A stretch of 64,000 nucleotides of DNA, from contig CP051246.1 of the NCBI GenBank assembly GCA_017795085.1, forward strand, positions 3,722,514 to 3,786,513, in the 5' to 3' direction. The position numbers and the translations under genes were made by a program. The stretch is from Salegentibacter sp. (lineage in GTDB: Bacteria > Bacteroidota > Bacteroidia > Flavobacteriales > Flavobacteriaceae). Below are positions 7,057 through 16,308 of this stretch, piece after piece (positions within the stretch are counted from its first letter, which is position 1; each line of letters starts with the position of its first letter). The notes under the pieces were generated by a model. It saw nothing but the letters and a program-made list of their open reading frames with translations. It was not told where the DNA came from and did not search any database.

Positions 7057-8056
7057 CATTAGCCCACAAAAACTTGGCGGGAGTTATAGTAAAAGCGCCG
7101 CCGATTATGCCCAATACCTGGAAAAAGAAAACCAGGATAGATCCAATATCGATAAAGAGTTTTTCTTTGATTCAAATTCCGATAAGATCTCTGAGCGGGA
7201 GGTCATAAATAGTATTGATGCCAATACCGCCAAACTTAAAAGCAATGAACCTCGCTATTATGCCATTACCCTTAACCCCTCCCAGCGGGAACTTCGCCAT
7301 ATCCAAAACAATCCGGAAAAACTAAAAGCCTATACCCGCGATCTGATAAAAGACTATGCCCGCTGCTTTAACCGGGAGATCTTTGGTCGCTCTCCAAAAG
7401 CAAGCGATATCCTATATTATGGAAAAATAGAACAAAACCGAAGCTTTAAAGCCAGGGACCGGGAGGTCCGCGAAAACAACCCGTTTATTAAAGAACTGGC
7501 AGCCTTGCGCCATAAGGAAGTAAAAATCCGCCTCGGGGAACTCACCGGCAATGTAAAGCAGGTCCAAAATGAAATTCGCGCCACTGAAAAAGCCGCACCC
7601 CATAAAATTGATGGCAAGCTAATACAGGAAGGTACCCCAAAACCAGGCCCGCAAATGCACGTGCACCTTATCGTTAGTCGGAAGGATAAAACCAATTCGG
7701 TAAGCCTCTCCCCTGGTAGCAAATACATAGCTTCCAAAGTTCAGTTCCAGGGTAAAGAGGTCAAACGCGGTTTTGACCGGGACCGCTTTTTTAACCTGGC
7801 AGAGAAGCGCTTCGATAAAAAATTTAATTTCCAGCGCAATTTTGCCGAGCACTATGCCTCCCGAAAAACACTTCGCCAATCGCCTAAGACCTATTACAGC
7901 AGCCTTCTGAAACTCCCCACCTCAGAGCGGAAACTCGCGATGCAGATTCTTGGTAAATCCGGGGTACCCATTCCCGATGCCAAGCTCAACCTGGCCCTAA
8001 AGCAAGTGCGAAAGGCCATTAGTATTGGTATAAAATCAAGCAGTATCGGTTATTAA
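7046..8056 (+). CDS. Relaxase, DUF5712/MobB type
   Basis: A 336-residue protein whose key signature is the HUH-type metal motif MHVHLIVSRKD, with His205 and His207, in the order typical of relaxases. Upstream lie SYSKSAADYAQYLEKEN and EPRYYAITLNPSQRE, where tandem tyrosines are candidates for the DNA nick-joining residue, although I cannot assign it. The size and sequence match the DUF5712 mobilisation proteins that follow BfmA/BtgA genes in Flavobacteriia ICEs. It is translated after the accessory protein (11-bp overlap) and is followed 11 bp later by the coupling protein gene. It should nick oriT and lead the transferred strand through the type IV secretion channel. Confidence 0.85.
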   Translation: MYVSISPQKLGGSYSKSAADYAQYLEKENQDRSNIDKEFFFDSNSDKISEREVINSIDANTAKLKSNEPRYYAITLNPSQRELRHIQNNPEKLKAYTRDLIKDYARCFNREIFGRSPKASDILYYGKIEQNRSFKARDREVRENNPFIKELAALRHKEVKIRLGELTGNVKQVQNEIRATEKAAPHKIDGKLIQEGTPKPGPQMHVHLIVSRKDKTNSVSLSPGSKYIASKVQFQGKEVKRGFDRDRFFNLAEKRFDKKFNFQRNFAEHYASRKTLRQSPKTYYSSLLKLPTSERKLAMQILGKSGVPIPDAKLNLALKQVRKAISIGIKSSSIGY

Positions 8057-8067
8057 ATTCAGAAACT

Positions 8068-9633
8068 ATGAGCACTATAATCTCCCACTTTTTATTGGCC
8101 TATTTGCTTTCCTTTTTTGGACTTCGGCATTTAAATAATAGCTATCCCTATGGCTATCTTATGGGGCTTTTCTTCTCCGGTTTACTTTGCATCATCTTGC
8201 CCCATACCCTTAAAGCCTTCTTGCTTGGCCCGGCCTCCCTGATGCTCATTAGCCTTATTCTCCTTAGTATCGAGGAAGCCAACCCGCCGGAACACAAAAA
8301 ATACCGGCTGCGTTTTCCACTGGAATCAGGATCGCTGACCATTGCCAATATCAGACGTGGTATTTCCATAACCGGGGCTGCCGGTAGCGGTAAGACCCAG
8401 AGCGTAGTCTACTCCCTGTTAAAACATCTTAGTTCCAAACAATTCTGCGGGGTGATTCACGATTATAAAGATTTTGAACTCACCGAACTGGCGTACCCGC
8501 TCTATAAGGATACAAAGCTGCCTTTTTATATCATCGGTTTTGATCCGCTTTATAACAAAGTCAATCCCATTGCTCCCCATTACCTGGAGGATGAAGAAAG
8601 CGTTAATGAAATTTCCAGGGTGCTCCTGGAAAATCTCCTGGAACAAAAGGATCAGCAACTTGCTGGTAGTAGTCGCTTTTTTAATGATGCCGTAGAAGGA
8701 ATTCTTTGCGGGATGATCTGGAAGCTTAAATCCTCTCATCCTAAATATTGTAGCCTTCCCCACCTTATCGCCCTTTACCAGATTTTAGATAGTGATAAGC
8801 TCCTTAAATTCCTGGGGGAAGATGTTACCTCCCGGGCTATGGCCGATGCTTTTATCAGTGGGATTGATTCCGAGCGACAAACCGCTGCAGTAAAAGCCAC
8901 CCTGGCTAATACCCTTAAGAAAATCACCACCCGAAAAATCTTTTATTGCCTTAGTGGACACGATCTTCCCCTGGATATCAATAACCCGGAACATCCCGGA
9001 GTGATATCCGTAGTTAATAACCCTAAATTTGAAAGCGCCTATTCCCCCATTGTAGCTACCATCCTGCACAGTATTATCAAGCAAATGAGTGTGCGCCGCC
9101 GAGAGAGCGCTTTTATCCTGATGGAAGAAGCACCCACCATAAGACTACCTCATATGCACCGCATCCCCGCTACCCTCCGCAGTTTTGATATTGCCACTAT
9201 CTATGTGATGCAGGATAAGGTTCAAAATGACCTGCTCTATGGAGATAAAGCAAGCAAAGCCATCCTGAGTAACCTTTCCTACCAGTTTTTCGGAAAGGCC
9301 AACGACCCCACTACGGCTTCCTATTACGAACGCTTTTTTGAACTGGTTAATAAGGATATTGTGAGTGTTTCCAAAGGGGGTAACCTGAATTTTGATACCC
9401 GGGTGACCAAAACCAAAAAAGAGGTCTCCAAATTACGGGCCGACCTCTTTTTTAGACTAAAGCCAGGGGAATTTGTGGCCTTTGCCGATGGTAAAGACAG
9501 GCGGGTACAGTTCCCGCATTTTAAACTAAAACGAACACTGCCCGCTAAATTCAAACATCCCTCTAAAGCTGAAGTGGAAAAAACCTTCTTTAGAATTTTT
9601 GAAGAGGCCCGAAAAATTGCCAGAAATTATTAA
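8068..9633 (+). CDS. Type IV coupling protein (VirD4/TraG-like, MobC)
   Basis: A 521-residue inner-membrane ATPase. Two N-terminal hydrophobic segments (about residues 5-22 and 28-68) are followed by the P-loop ITGAAGSGKTQS (Gly103 to Thr110, Lys109) and a Walker B-like block FILMEEAPTI (Glu353/Glu354). Later blocks LRSFDIATIYVMQD and SYQFFGKANDPTTASYYERF are typical of VirD4/TraG coupling proteins. It delivers the relaxase-DNA complex to the secretion channel. It is the third gene of the BfmA-like, relaxase, T4CP operon. Its stop codon touches the stop of the convergent traN gene with no base between them. Confidence 0.93.
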   Translation: MSTIISHFLLAYLLSFFGLRHLNNSYPYGYLMGLFFSGLLCIILPHTLKAFLLGPASLMLISLILLSIEEANPPEHKKYRLRFPLESGSLTIANIRRGISITGAAGSGKTQSVVYSLLKHLSSKQFCGVIHDYKDFELTELAYPLYKDTKLPFYIIGFDPLYNKVNPIAPHYLEDEESVNEISRVLLENLLEQKDQQLAGSSRFFNDAVEGILCGMIWKLKSSHPKYCSLPHLIALYQILDSDKLLKFLGEDVTSRAMADAFISGIDSERQTAAVKATLANTLKKITTRKIFYCLSGHDLPLDINNPEHPGVISVVNNPKFESAYSPIVATILHSIIKQMSVRRRESAFILMEEAPTIRLPHMHRIPATLRSFDIATIYVMQDKVQNDLLYGDKASKAILSNLSYQFFGKANDPTTASYYERFFELVNKDIVSVSKGGNLNFDTRVTKTKKEVSKLRADLFFRLKPGEFVAFADGKDRRVQFPHFKLKRTLPAKFKHPSKAEVEKTFFRIFEEARKIARNY

Positions 9634-10428
9634 TTAATTATACTGCAGGGCGACCTGGCGCCTTCCCTGTCTTTCGGTGATCACCGCCTCAAGCCTGGTG
9701 GCCTTCGATAAGGTAAACCTGGGATAAACCACCACAAAACTTCGCTCCTCTTTGGGCCCAACCGCATCGGGGAGATTGTACTCAAATACCGGCCTTAAAG
9801 GAAGCTGCTGATAGGAACTCTTTCTTCCCGGTTTTCCCACCACCTGGCTAAGCTCCATATGGGCCAGGCGAAAAGAAACATCAGAGCGGTTTTTTAGACG
9901 GTAAACTACAAAAGTCTCTTCGCGATAATATTTGATATCTACAAGCTCCAGAATCAATCCCTGATTGCGTCCAACAGCCTTTCGTTTGGCTTTAGAAGTC
10001 ACATAAAACCTGGCGAGCTTATGGTAATATTTCGGTGATTTTTTAAGACTGTCCAAATTGGTTCTCTTCTTTGGTTCCCCCTTTCTTTTGAGTGGCGGAT
10101 TAATCCGATCTCCAGGTTTTAAAAAATAGGCGTGGCGCTTCAGGCTATCGCGATGCTTCAGTAAAAAAGTGAATAGTCCCCCATCACGGGTCCTTAGCAC
10201 CAGATTTCCAGTATGGCCGGGCCGTCCCTGTAAAAGCCCCAGGCTATCAGGTTTTGCCTGGTTATAACTAAAAACAAAATTTTCAGATCCCGTGGCCGCC
10301 TGAACAATGGCGCTTGGGGTGGTAAGGATCACATTTTGGAATGCGTTGCAATAGATGGTATCGGGCCGCTGTTGGGCAAATCCGAAAAGGCCGCATCCGG
10401 CCACAATAAAAAATAAAATGGTTTTCAT
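9634..10428 (-). CDS. traN: Conjugative transposon protein TraN
   Basis: A 264-residue exported protein with a signal peptide (MKTILFFIVAGCGLFGFAQQ). The domain pattern (DTIYCNAFQNVILTTPSAI, NLVLRTRDGGLFTF, LRPVFEYNLPDAVGPKEERS) is that of the DUF4138/TraN family, which corresponds to VirB9-like outer-membrane core components of the Bacteroidetes type IV secretion system. It is the last gene of the minus-strand tra operon and overlaps traM by 4 bp. Homologues are commonly 270-330 residues, so this is at the short end. Confidence 0.9.
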   Translation of the reverse strand: MKTILFFIVAGCGLFGFAQQRPDTIYCNAFQNVILTTPSAIVQAATGSENFVFSYNQAKPDSLGLLQGRPGHTGNLVLRTRDGGLFTFLLKHRDSLKRHAYFLKPGDRINPPLKRKGEPKKRTNLDSLKKSPKYYHKLARFYVTSKAKRKAVGRNQGLILELVDIKYYREETFVVYRLKNRSDVSFRLAHMELSQVVGKPGRKSSYQQLPLRPVFEYNLPDAVGPKEERSFVVVYPRFTLSKATRLEAVITERQGRRQVALQYN

Positions 10429-11333
10429 AATGTTGGTTTTAATATTAGCTCATACCTGTGTAATACTTTTACCCGAACCTTGCGGTTATCGCGCTGAAAG
10501 AGTCCCTTTAATCCCCGCACCTGCGGCACCCCTGAAATATTAACATCCTGGATCACATCATCCAAAACTTCCCGGGTAGCCTCACCCCTAAAACTATTCT
10601 CCACATAAATCCCGGGCTGGCCGTCGGACAAATCATAGCCCTCCAGGGTCCCCGCCCGACCAAAAGGCGCTTTTATTTCCAAAAGCAGTCGGTTAGCCTT
10701 AAAACTGCAAGTAGCATAGACCCGGCTATGCTTTTTTAGACTATCCCCGGCCAAAACCCCATCTTCCAGAAGCCGTAATACCAGGCGCTGATCCTGTCTT
10801 ATGACCTGGTCGCCATCGACCATCGCCAGAATTCCCTTACCAGTCGCAGCTTGTACTGTACTACCGGAAGCTTCGGAAAGGAAAAATTCCGGGTGACCAC
10901 TGCCAAGAGACAGCGACTGTTTACTTTTTATTTGACCGGGGGTGGAGGGAATACTATCTGGCTCCTTTCGACTTTGGGTTAGTGATGGCGGGGGCCCCTG
11001 GTAATCGGGCTCCGGTCCACTGGCTAAAATACTATCCATAAGCCGCTGTTTTTCCTGCTCTTCAAGATAGGGATCATACCTACCGCTACTATCCAGTAAC
11101 TCAGGATCGTAAACAGAGGTGATTTGACGCTCGCGCTCCTCTTTTACCCCCTCTACAGCTTCCAGTCTGCTTTCATAGTCTTCCGGGGCTTCCTCTAATT
11201 GGGGTACCTCAGGATTTTCCTTAGGCTCTTTTTGGGGTTCTTCACTGAGCAGCAGTATTCCATAGGCCAGCATAGCCAGCACGAGCAACAGCATACCGCT
11301 GATAAATACCGCCTTTTTCTTATCTATCTTCAT
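10425..11333 (-). CDS. traM: Conjugative transposon protein TraM
   Basis: A 302-residue VirB10-like protein. One N-terminal membrane segment (residues 8-29, AVFISGMLLLVLAMLAYGIL) is followed by a long Glu/Pro/Ser-rich periplasmic linker and a C-terminal beta-domain (GKGILAMVDGDQVIRQDQRL, YATCSFKANRLLLEI, LEGYDLSDGQPGIYV), as in TraM of CTnDOT-like elements. It spans from the inner membrane to the outer-membrane complex. It overlaps traK by 14 bp and traN by 4 bp, so the three are translationally coupled. Confidence 0.9.
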   Translation of the reverse strand: MKIDKKKAVFISGMLLLVLAMLAYGILLLSEEPQKEPKENPEVPQLEEAPEDYESRLEAVEGVKEERERQITSVYDPELLDSSGRYDPYLEEQEKQRLMDSILASGPEPDYQGPPPSLTQSRKEPDSIPSTPGQIKSKQSLSLGSGHPEFFLSEASGSTVQAATGKGILAMVDGDQVIRQDQRLVLRLLEDGVLAGDSLKKHSRVYATCSFKANRLLLEIKAPFGRAGTLEGYDLSDGQPGIYVENSFRGEATREVLDDVIQDVNISGVPQVRGLKGLFQRDNRKVRVKVLHRYELILKPTL

Positions 11334-11937
11334 CGCTTATTTTTTTAAGTTCTTCTTCAAAAAACCCGGTAATTACAAATCCGTGGGGATTGTATGGAAA
11401 ACTCCGGGCAATGCGCTCCAACTTGCCACTGGTTCGCAAATGGTAATAATCGGTGGTACTTCCACGTTTGATTTCAAATTCCATTCGCGTCTCAAAGGCA
11501 TAGGGTTCCCGGCTTAGATCAATATTGGATTTCACTGCCGTTACTTTTTGCAACAGCCCGTATTGAAGGATCCGGTTGTAAATGCCATCAACCCGCTTTT
11601 GCCGATAGAGCTCATCGACCGACTGGTCGCCAAGCCATAAGGCCCGCTCCAGACTTTCTTTATAGTTGCTGGGACTTAGATGATAAAATCCGCGGTGGAA
11701 ATTATCCAGATGGGCCTCGGCTTCCACCTTTAGGTTCTCGGCGCTGGCTTCCCTTTTTAAAGGATATACCGCGCCCTGGGGATCGATGGCAAAACTATTT
11801 TTCAAATGTTCCCGGTGGGCTCTATGGACCTGGAGCGCAGAAATAACACTACTCAAAAAGGCCATCACCAGCACGGCCAAAACGATAAAACGGTTCAGAC
11901 GCAATATTTTATAAATATGGGTATAAGGTGTTTTCAT
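11320..11937 (-). CDS. traK: Conjugative transposon protein TraK
   Basis: A 205-residue VirB8-like inner-membrane protein with one N-terminal transmembrane segment (about residues 17-34, FIVLAVLVMAFLSSVISAL) and a periplasmic NTF2-like domain. Blocks SFAIDPQGAVYPLKRE, NFHRGFYHLSPSNY, RALWLGDQSVDELY and FNPHGFVITGFFEEE-like text near the end fit TraK of Bacteroidetes conjugative transposons. The ATG at 11937 follows an A-rich leader with AAAAACTT, the same leader as traE. It begins 28 bp after traJ and overlaps traM. Confidence 0.9.
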   Translation of the reverse strand: MKTPYTHIYKILRLNRFIVLAVLVMAFLSSVISALQVHRAHREHLKNSFAIDPQGAVYPLKREASAENLKVEAEAHLDNFHRGFYHLSPSNYKESLERALWLGDQSVDELYRQKRVDGIYNRILQYGLLQKVTAVKSNIDLSREPYAFETRMEFEIKRGSTTDYYHLRTSGKLERIARSFPYNPHGFVITGFFEEELKKISDEDR

Positions 11938-11965
11938 AAGTTTTTATTTATTGGTTACTATTTTT

Positions 11966-12790
11966 TTAATGGGTAAATAATCGGAAAGTGAAACTAATAG
12001 CGCGGTGGTAGAGCTTGAATTTTAAAAGCACGATAAAGCCGATACTACCCAGTTGGACTACCGGGGCAAACACCCCGGCTTCACTACCTCCGGTAAGGCC
12101 AGGCCAGAATTCATTCATAAGGCCCTGGTAGAGCTCATTAATAAAGATATTGACCAGAAAAAAGGCTGGGACCACCATATACACGGCTGCATAGAGCCGG
12201 AAAAAACGATAGCCCATATCCCGGAATTTCTCAAATACTGCCAGGCTGATAATAAGAGGAAACAAAACCTGCATAAGGCCCAACAAAAAAAAGCGCTCGG
12301 CCAAAAACAAGGGATAGATAAACAGGTCCATAACCCAAAGGAATACTCCAATGACAAAGGCTATAAGCTTCATCGGATAAAACGGGGCTGAAAGATATTC
12401 AAAGAGTAGCGCCATGGCTTTGCCGCCGGCTTCCATAAGTCCCATATCGCGCTCTATCTCTAAATCCTGTAATTGCAGAGGAACTAGAGCCGGTGCCGTA
12501 TCGATATAAGCCTCTTCAATACTAACAAGAATCCCATCAAAAACAGCCAGGACCTCACCGGAAAAGATGACCAGTAAGATCACCGCAAAGTTTTTGATCA
12601 GTTCCCCGGGACTAAGTCCCCAGGTATATCCGTCGGAATTCACCGCGCCTTCCTGGTACTTCTTTAAAAGGTTGACCAAGAAGAGCAAAATAGCCAGTCC
12701 CTTTATCCCGGTTATGGCATAACTGGCCAAATCGGTTTCCTTGATTGACTGAAAGACGGCATCTACATACTCCAGACCTAATTCCATCAC
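11966..12790 (-). CDS. traJ: Conjugative transposon protein TraJ (VirB6-like)
   Basis: A 274-residue polytopic inner-membrane protein with about five to six hydrophobic segments (for example ITGIKGLAILLFLVNLL, FAVILLVIFSGEVLAVF, MKLIAFVIGVFLWVMDLFI, LMQVLFPLIISLAVF, AAVYMVVPAFFLVNIFI, VVQLGSIGFIVLLKF). The membrane pattern and the order after the TraI-like gene identify the VirB6-like channel component TraJ. Homologues are often longer (about 330-370 residues), so this is a compact version. It begins 2 bp after the TraI-like gene. Confidence 0.85.
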   Translation of the reverse strand: MMELGLEYVDAVFQSIKETDLASYAITGIKGLAILLFLVNLLKKYQEGAVNSDGYTWGLSPGELIKNFAVILLVIFSGEVLAVFDGILVSIEEAYIDTAPALVPLQLQDLEIERDMGLMEAGGKAMALLFEYLSAPFYPMKLIAFVIGVFLWVMDLFIYPLFLAERFFLLGLMQVLFPLIISLAVFEKFRDMGYRFFRLYAAVYMVVPAFFLVNIFINELYQGLMNEFWPGLTGGSEAGVFAPVVQLGSIGFIVLLKFKLYHRAISFTFRLFTH

Positions 12791-12792
12791 CC

Positions 12793-13374
12793 TTAGTATT
12801 GCGCCTCCCGGCTATTAATGGCCTCGGTTATTCGTCTGAATTCAATAAGGTCCCGGTAGCGCTTTTTCTTTAAAGCAGCCTCCTGGCTCATCGCCCGGGA
12901 GCGATTCCTTCTTGCTTCCATCATCTCCATCCGCTCGGCATCACTCATCTTAAAGTACCCGCTGGTGAGCAAATTCTCTAAAAAGCTCATATCTTCCAGG
13001 GCGATTTCCACCATCCGGTTAAAAGATTCACTGATGCGCTCCACCTCCCCGGGATGGATATACGGGGAGGATAAAATATCCCTTAAATCATTTTGAATAT
13101 CGGAATACAGAGCCTGGTTATTGGCAATGATCTCACGGGCGGCCTGCAACTGGCTTATCACCCCACTGACCTCTTCGATCCGCTCCTTTTGCTCTTTTAA
13201 AAATTGTACGGTTTTAAAAAGCTCAGAGGTCTGCTTGGCCGATTCAATTATAGACTGACCAAGGGCGATAAAATTGGTATTATCATATACCGGCATCCCC
13301 TGGCAGAAAGCGCCGGTGGGCCAGCTTAAAATTAATACCAAAACAATCAGAAAAGTTAGTTGTTTAAATTTCAT
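12793..13374 (-). CDS. traI: DUF4141/TraI-like secretion protein
   Basis: A 193-residue exported protein: signal peptide (FLIVLVLILSWPTGAFCQ), then a mostly helical, coiled-coil-rich body (QSIIESAKQTSELFKTVQFL, EQKERIEEVSGVISQLQ, AREIIANNQALY). This matches DUF4141, the TraI protein of Bacteroidetes conjugative transposons, which resembles TrbJ/VirB5 pilus-associated proteins. It overlaps the VirB4-like ATPase gene by 4 bp and precedes traJ by 2 bp. The symbol follows Bacteroidetes usage and does not mean the F-plasmid relaxase TraI. Confidence 0.85.
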   Translation of the reverse strand: MKFKQLTFLIVLVLILSWPTGAFCQGMPVYDNTNFIALGQSIIESAKQTSELFKTVQFLKEQKERIEEVSGVISQLQAAREIIANNQALYSDIQNDLRDILSSPYIHPGEVERISESFNRMVEIALEDMSFLENLLTSGYFKMSDAERMEMMEARRNRSRAMSQEAALKKKRYRDLIEFRRITEAINSREAQY

Positions 13375-15764
13375 TTTTGCTGTTTTAAAAAGGCATCGAT
13401 AGCTTTTTCCATCGAGCCATATTGGTTATACAATTGGTCAATTTCCTGGCTTTGGGTACCATCGGTCAGGTAAGCGGCAAAAACTTCCGGGGGAACTTCC
13501 AACCGGTATACATTGCTCTCTTTGCCGATCTTGATAAAGATCTCCGTATAAGGCCGCTCGCCTTTTAACCGGTTCTGGATCGAGCCCAGTTGGTTAAGAT
13601 CGTGGGCCGAAAGTCCCAGGCGCTCCTGCAGGGCACGGTAGCCCTTTTCATTATGCAGGCTGTAGATCACCTGGGTGTTTTCCAGGATACTGGCTGAAGT
13701 GGAGTTCTGGGGAAGCTGGTTTATGGATTGCAGAATAATCCCTATGGCGCCGTTTTGTTTGCGAATGGCCTGGTAGTAGAATTCTACGCTCTCCAGCACA
13801 TTGTCAAACTTTAGCTGCTTGGCAAATTCGTCAAAAAGAATAATCCCGCGCTCTGATCGATTTTGCCAGATGGTGCGCTGAATGGCCGATTTGATAAGTT
13901 TTAGCATGACCGAAAGCAGCTCCCGGTTATCACGAACCTGATCCAGTTCAAAGATGATCATTCGCTTATCCTCCAGACGGTACACCTGGTCGCTTTGGTT
14001 TTCAAAAAGAAAACTATACATCCCCTCCCCTACATATTCCGAGAGGATATGCAGGAAATCCTGCACATCAAATTGCTGCCTGGAAAGTCTAAAGGTGTCC
14101 TCAAATCCTTCCAGGTTCCTCTCCATAAAACGGTAAAAGCCTTCCAGGGAATAGGGTGCAGCGTTTGTTCTATAATACGCAAGGATGATTTTCTTTAAAG
14201 CCACTTCTCTGGCCTTGGTGACCTTGGCTCCCGAAGCCGAGAGTTCCAAGAGGAATCCTGCCAGGTCCTCAACACGCTCCGGGACCAGGTCATCTTTGGA
14301 TACCAGATAAAAGGGGTTGATACCAAGGCTCTTTCCCTCCTCATAGCGAAGGATAATATGATCCTCGGGATAAAGCCTGGCGAATTTGGAATAAGAACCG
14401 CCAAGATCGATGATCACCAGCCGGACACGTTGTTCAAAAAACTGACGTAAAATATTATTGGCAAAAAAGGATTTGCCTTCCCCGGTGGGGGCGAAAATGG
14501 CAAAGTTCCGGGCCTTGATCCGCCGCTTTTGTTCGTCCCAAACATCCTTTAATACCGGAATATTATTCAATCGATCATTAAATAAAATGCCCCTGGAATC
14601 ACTGCGATAATTGGTATTATTAATCCATAAGCATAAGGCGTGTTTTAGGTCAGTGACATATAAATCATCATCCCTAAATCCATCGCTAAACCCGAAATAC
14701 CCGTTTAAAAAATAACGCTGTAAGTTAGCCCCACCCGGCTGGTAAGGAGTAATATCAAGTTCTTTAAAAACTCCTTTAATCCGGTTGCCCAAATAATCCA
14801 ACATCCGCCGGTCATTGGCAAAATACTGAATACTGGTTTGTCCGCGTATAATACGGGAATGCTCATCCCTGTTAATCCGCTCTAACAGGTTTTCTACCCG
14901 CTCCAGGTTTACCTTATTTTGGCTGCCAAAATTGACACTTTTGGAGAGTTCACCCACTTTAGCTTCTAAATGCCTAATCCATCGGGAACGCTCGTCCAAA
15001 ACAAGGAGCTGATTGACAAGGTGGGTATGGCCCAGTTCCAATCCCAGGTCATCTAAAAAACCCTGATGAAAATTTATCTGGCCGGGTCCAAAGCCGCTAT
15101 GCGGACGACTGGTTGCAACGGGGCCGTTAAAATTTTTCTCATTGGTAATAGCCAAAATACGGGAGCGCTGCCCGCCCATATTTAAATGGTCAGCTTCCAT
15201 GATCACATCGGTATCCGCTCCCTGGTTAAAACCATTGAAATAATCATTCGTATGGGTGAATACTTCCTTCTGGTTTAACAGTCTAAGGTTAAAAGCCCCG
15301 GTATTATTCAAATAATTTACCGCATCCTTTACAGCCTGGACAAAAATGGAAATCCCAAAATCACCCTGCCGGGCAGGCCTTGGAACTTTCAAAAAAGGGT
15401 TGGCCGATTTGAGGGGCAACTTACTGGCCGGCCAGCTAAAAAACAGAAAGCTTCTATGGGATAAGTGCTCGCGCTGGTGAAAATAATTCCTGGTGGCCTG
15501 GGAGAGGTAACTATCCCCCGGAATCCTTGCCCCATCAAAAAGGGTTTTCAGGTAAAGGTCCTGCTTATGGACCAGGGTTTTGGCCGGCAGGGATTTCAGG
15601 GCCTGTAGCCAATGGCTGTGCAGCTTTTCGTAATCGGATTCTGAGAGGCTGTAAACCTCGGGGAGTTCCAAGCGGTAGCCCATCACCACATTACCCCGTG
15701 ACATATAACTCAGGCCTTCTTCCCAGAAAATTATCGGGTAATACTGCTGAATATTTAGTCCCAT
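13371..15764 (-). CDS. traG: TraG-family conjugation ATPase (VirB4-like)
   Basis: A 797-residue ATPase that powers assembly of the conjugation machine at the inner membrane. It carries the VirB4/TraG N-terminal domain (YMSRGNVVMGYRLELPEVYS), a P-loop NFAIFAPTGEGKSFFANNI (Lys431), a Walker B stretch GIILFDEFAKQL, and the late motif IGIILQSINQLPQN. Length is typical. It overlaps traF by 10 bp upstream and the TraI-like gene by 4 bp downstream. The name follows Bacteroidetes usage; the VirD4-type coupling protein is a separate gene at 8068-9633. Confidence 0.94.
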   Translation of the reverse strand: MGLNIQQYYPIIFWEEGLSYMSRGNVVMGYRLELPEVYSLSESDYEKLHSHWLQALKSLPAKTLVHKQDLYLKTLFDGARIPGDSYLSQATRNYFHQREHLSHRSFLFFSWPASKLPLKSANPFLKVPRPARQGDFGISIFVQAVKDAVNYLNNTGAFNLRLLNQKEVFTHTNDYFNGFNQGADTDVIMEADHLNMGGQRSRILAITNEKNFNGPVATSRPHSGFGPGQINFHQGFLDDLGLELGHTHLVNQLLVLDERSRWIRHLEAKVGELSKSVNFGSQNKVNLERVENLLERINRDEHSRIIRGQTSIQYFANDRRMLDYLGNRIKGVFKELDITPYQPGGANLQRYFLNGYFGFSDGFRDDDLYVTDLKHALCLWINNTNYRSDSRGILFNDRLNNIPVLKDVWDEQKRRIKARNFAIFAPTGEGKSFFANNILRQFFEQRVRLVIIDLGGSYSKFARLYPEDHIILRYEEGKSLGINPFYLVSKDDLVPERVEDLAGFLLELSASGAKVTKAREVALKKIILAYYRTNAAPYSLEGFYRFMERNLEGFEDTFRLSRQQFDVQDFLHILSEYVGEGMYSFLFENQSDQVYRLEDKRMIIFELDQVRDNRELLSVMLKLIKSAIQRTIWQNRSERGIILFDEFAKQLKFDNVLESVEFYYQAIRKQNGAIGIILQSINQLPQNSTSASILENTQVIYSLHNEKGYRALQERLGLSAHDLNQLGSIQNRLKGERPYTEIFIKIGKESNVYRLEVPPEVFAAYLTDGTQSQEIDQLYNQYGSMEKAIDAFLKQQK

Positions 15765-16024
15765 AATCGTACTTGTTTATTGGTTATTGCATTAGGACCG
15801 CCGGAGGCCGGTAAAAGCCCCTGAATGGTTTTTATCTTTAATAGCCCGATATAAAGGGCTATATTCCACAGGGTCAAAAGCAGCAGCAGGATTAGATGAA
15901 ATGAGAAAATTATCACTAAAAGCGAGAGGATCACCGAGCCCATAAGCCCGGCAAACCCCGCTATAGGCAATCCGAAAATCACTGCTGCGCGCCTGATATC
16001 ACGATAGGTCTCAAAGCGCTTCAT
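15755..16024 (-). CDS. traF: Conjugative transposon protein TraF (DUF4133, VirB3-like)
   Basis: An 89-residue membrane protein with two adjacent hydrophobic segments between about residues 14 and 60 (VIFGLPIAGFAGLMGSVI and LLVIIFSFHLILLLLLTLW) and a basic N-terminus MKRFETYRDIRRAA. Size, topology and position between TraE and the VirB4-like ATPase match DUF4133/TraF. It overlaps both neighbours (1 bp with traE, 10 bp with traG). Confidence 0.88.
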   Translation of the reverse strand: MKRFETYRDIRRAAVIFGLPIAGFAGLMGSVILSLLVIIFSFHLILLLLLTLWNIALYIGLLKIKTIQGLLPASGGPNAITNKQVRLWD

Positions 16025-16308
16025 CAGACTACGATTCCAATTAAATACGTAAAGATGCCCACTACGGCCCCGGCAATAAGGACAAAGACCAAAACACGGG
16101 TGATGCCTTTTTTAAGGTCTGAGTTCTCCCCAAAGAAATGGCCGGCATTAAAAAGAAAACCGACTAAAAAAATAACACCCAAAATAATCGGGAAAATAGA
16201 TCGAATGGTAGCAGCGATATCCGCTACCGAATCTTCAATACCACCAATTTGTGCAAAAAGCGAAGTGGCGGTAAGAAGGAAAAGACTTGTACATAAAAAT
16301 CGTTTCAT
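16024..16308 (-). CDS. traE: Conjugative transposon protein TraE (DUF4134, VirB2-like)
   Basis: A 94-residue small exported membrane protein: signal peptide MKRFLCTSLFLLTATSLFAQ, then two hydrophobic segments (IFPIILGVIFLVGFLF and VLVFVLIAGAVVGIFTYLI), the layout of VirB2-like pilin subunits and of DUF4134/TraE. The start at 16308 is chosen over an in-frame codon at 16332 because it gives a clean signal peptide and an A-rich AAAAACTT leader like that of traK. It is the first gene of the tra operon. Confidence 0.87.
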   Translation of the reverse strand: MKRFLCTSLFLLTATSLFAQIGGIEDSVADIAATIRSIFPIILGVIFLVGFLFNAGHFFGENSDLKKGITRVLVFVLIAGAVVGIFTYLIGIVV

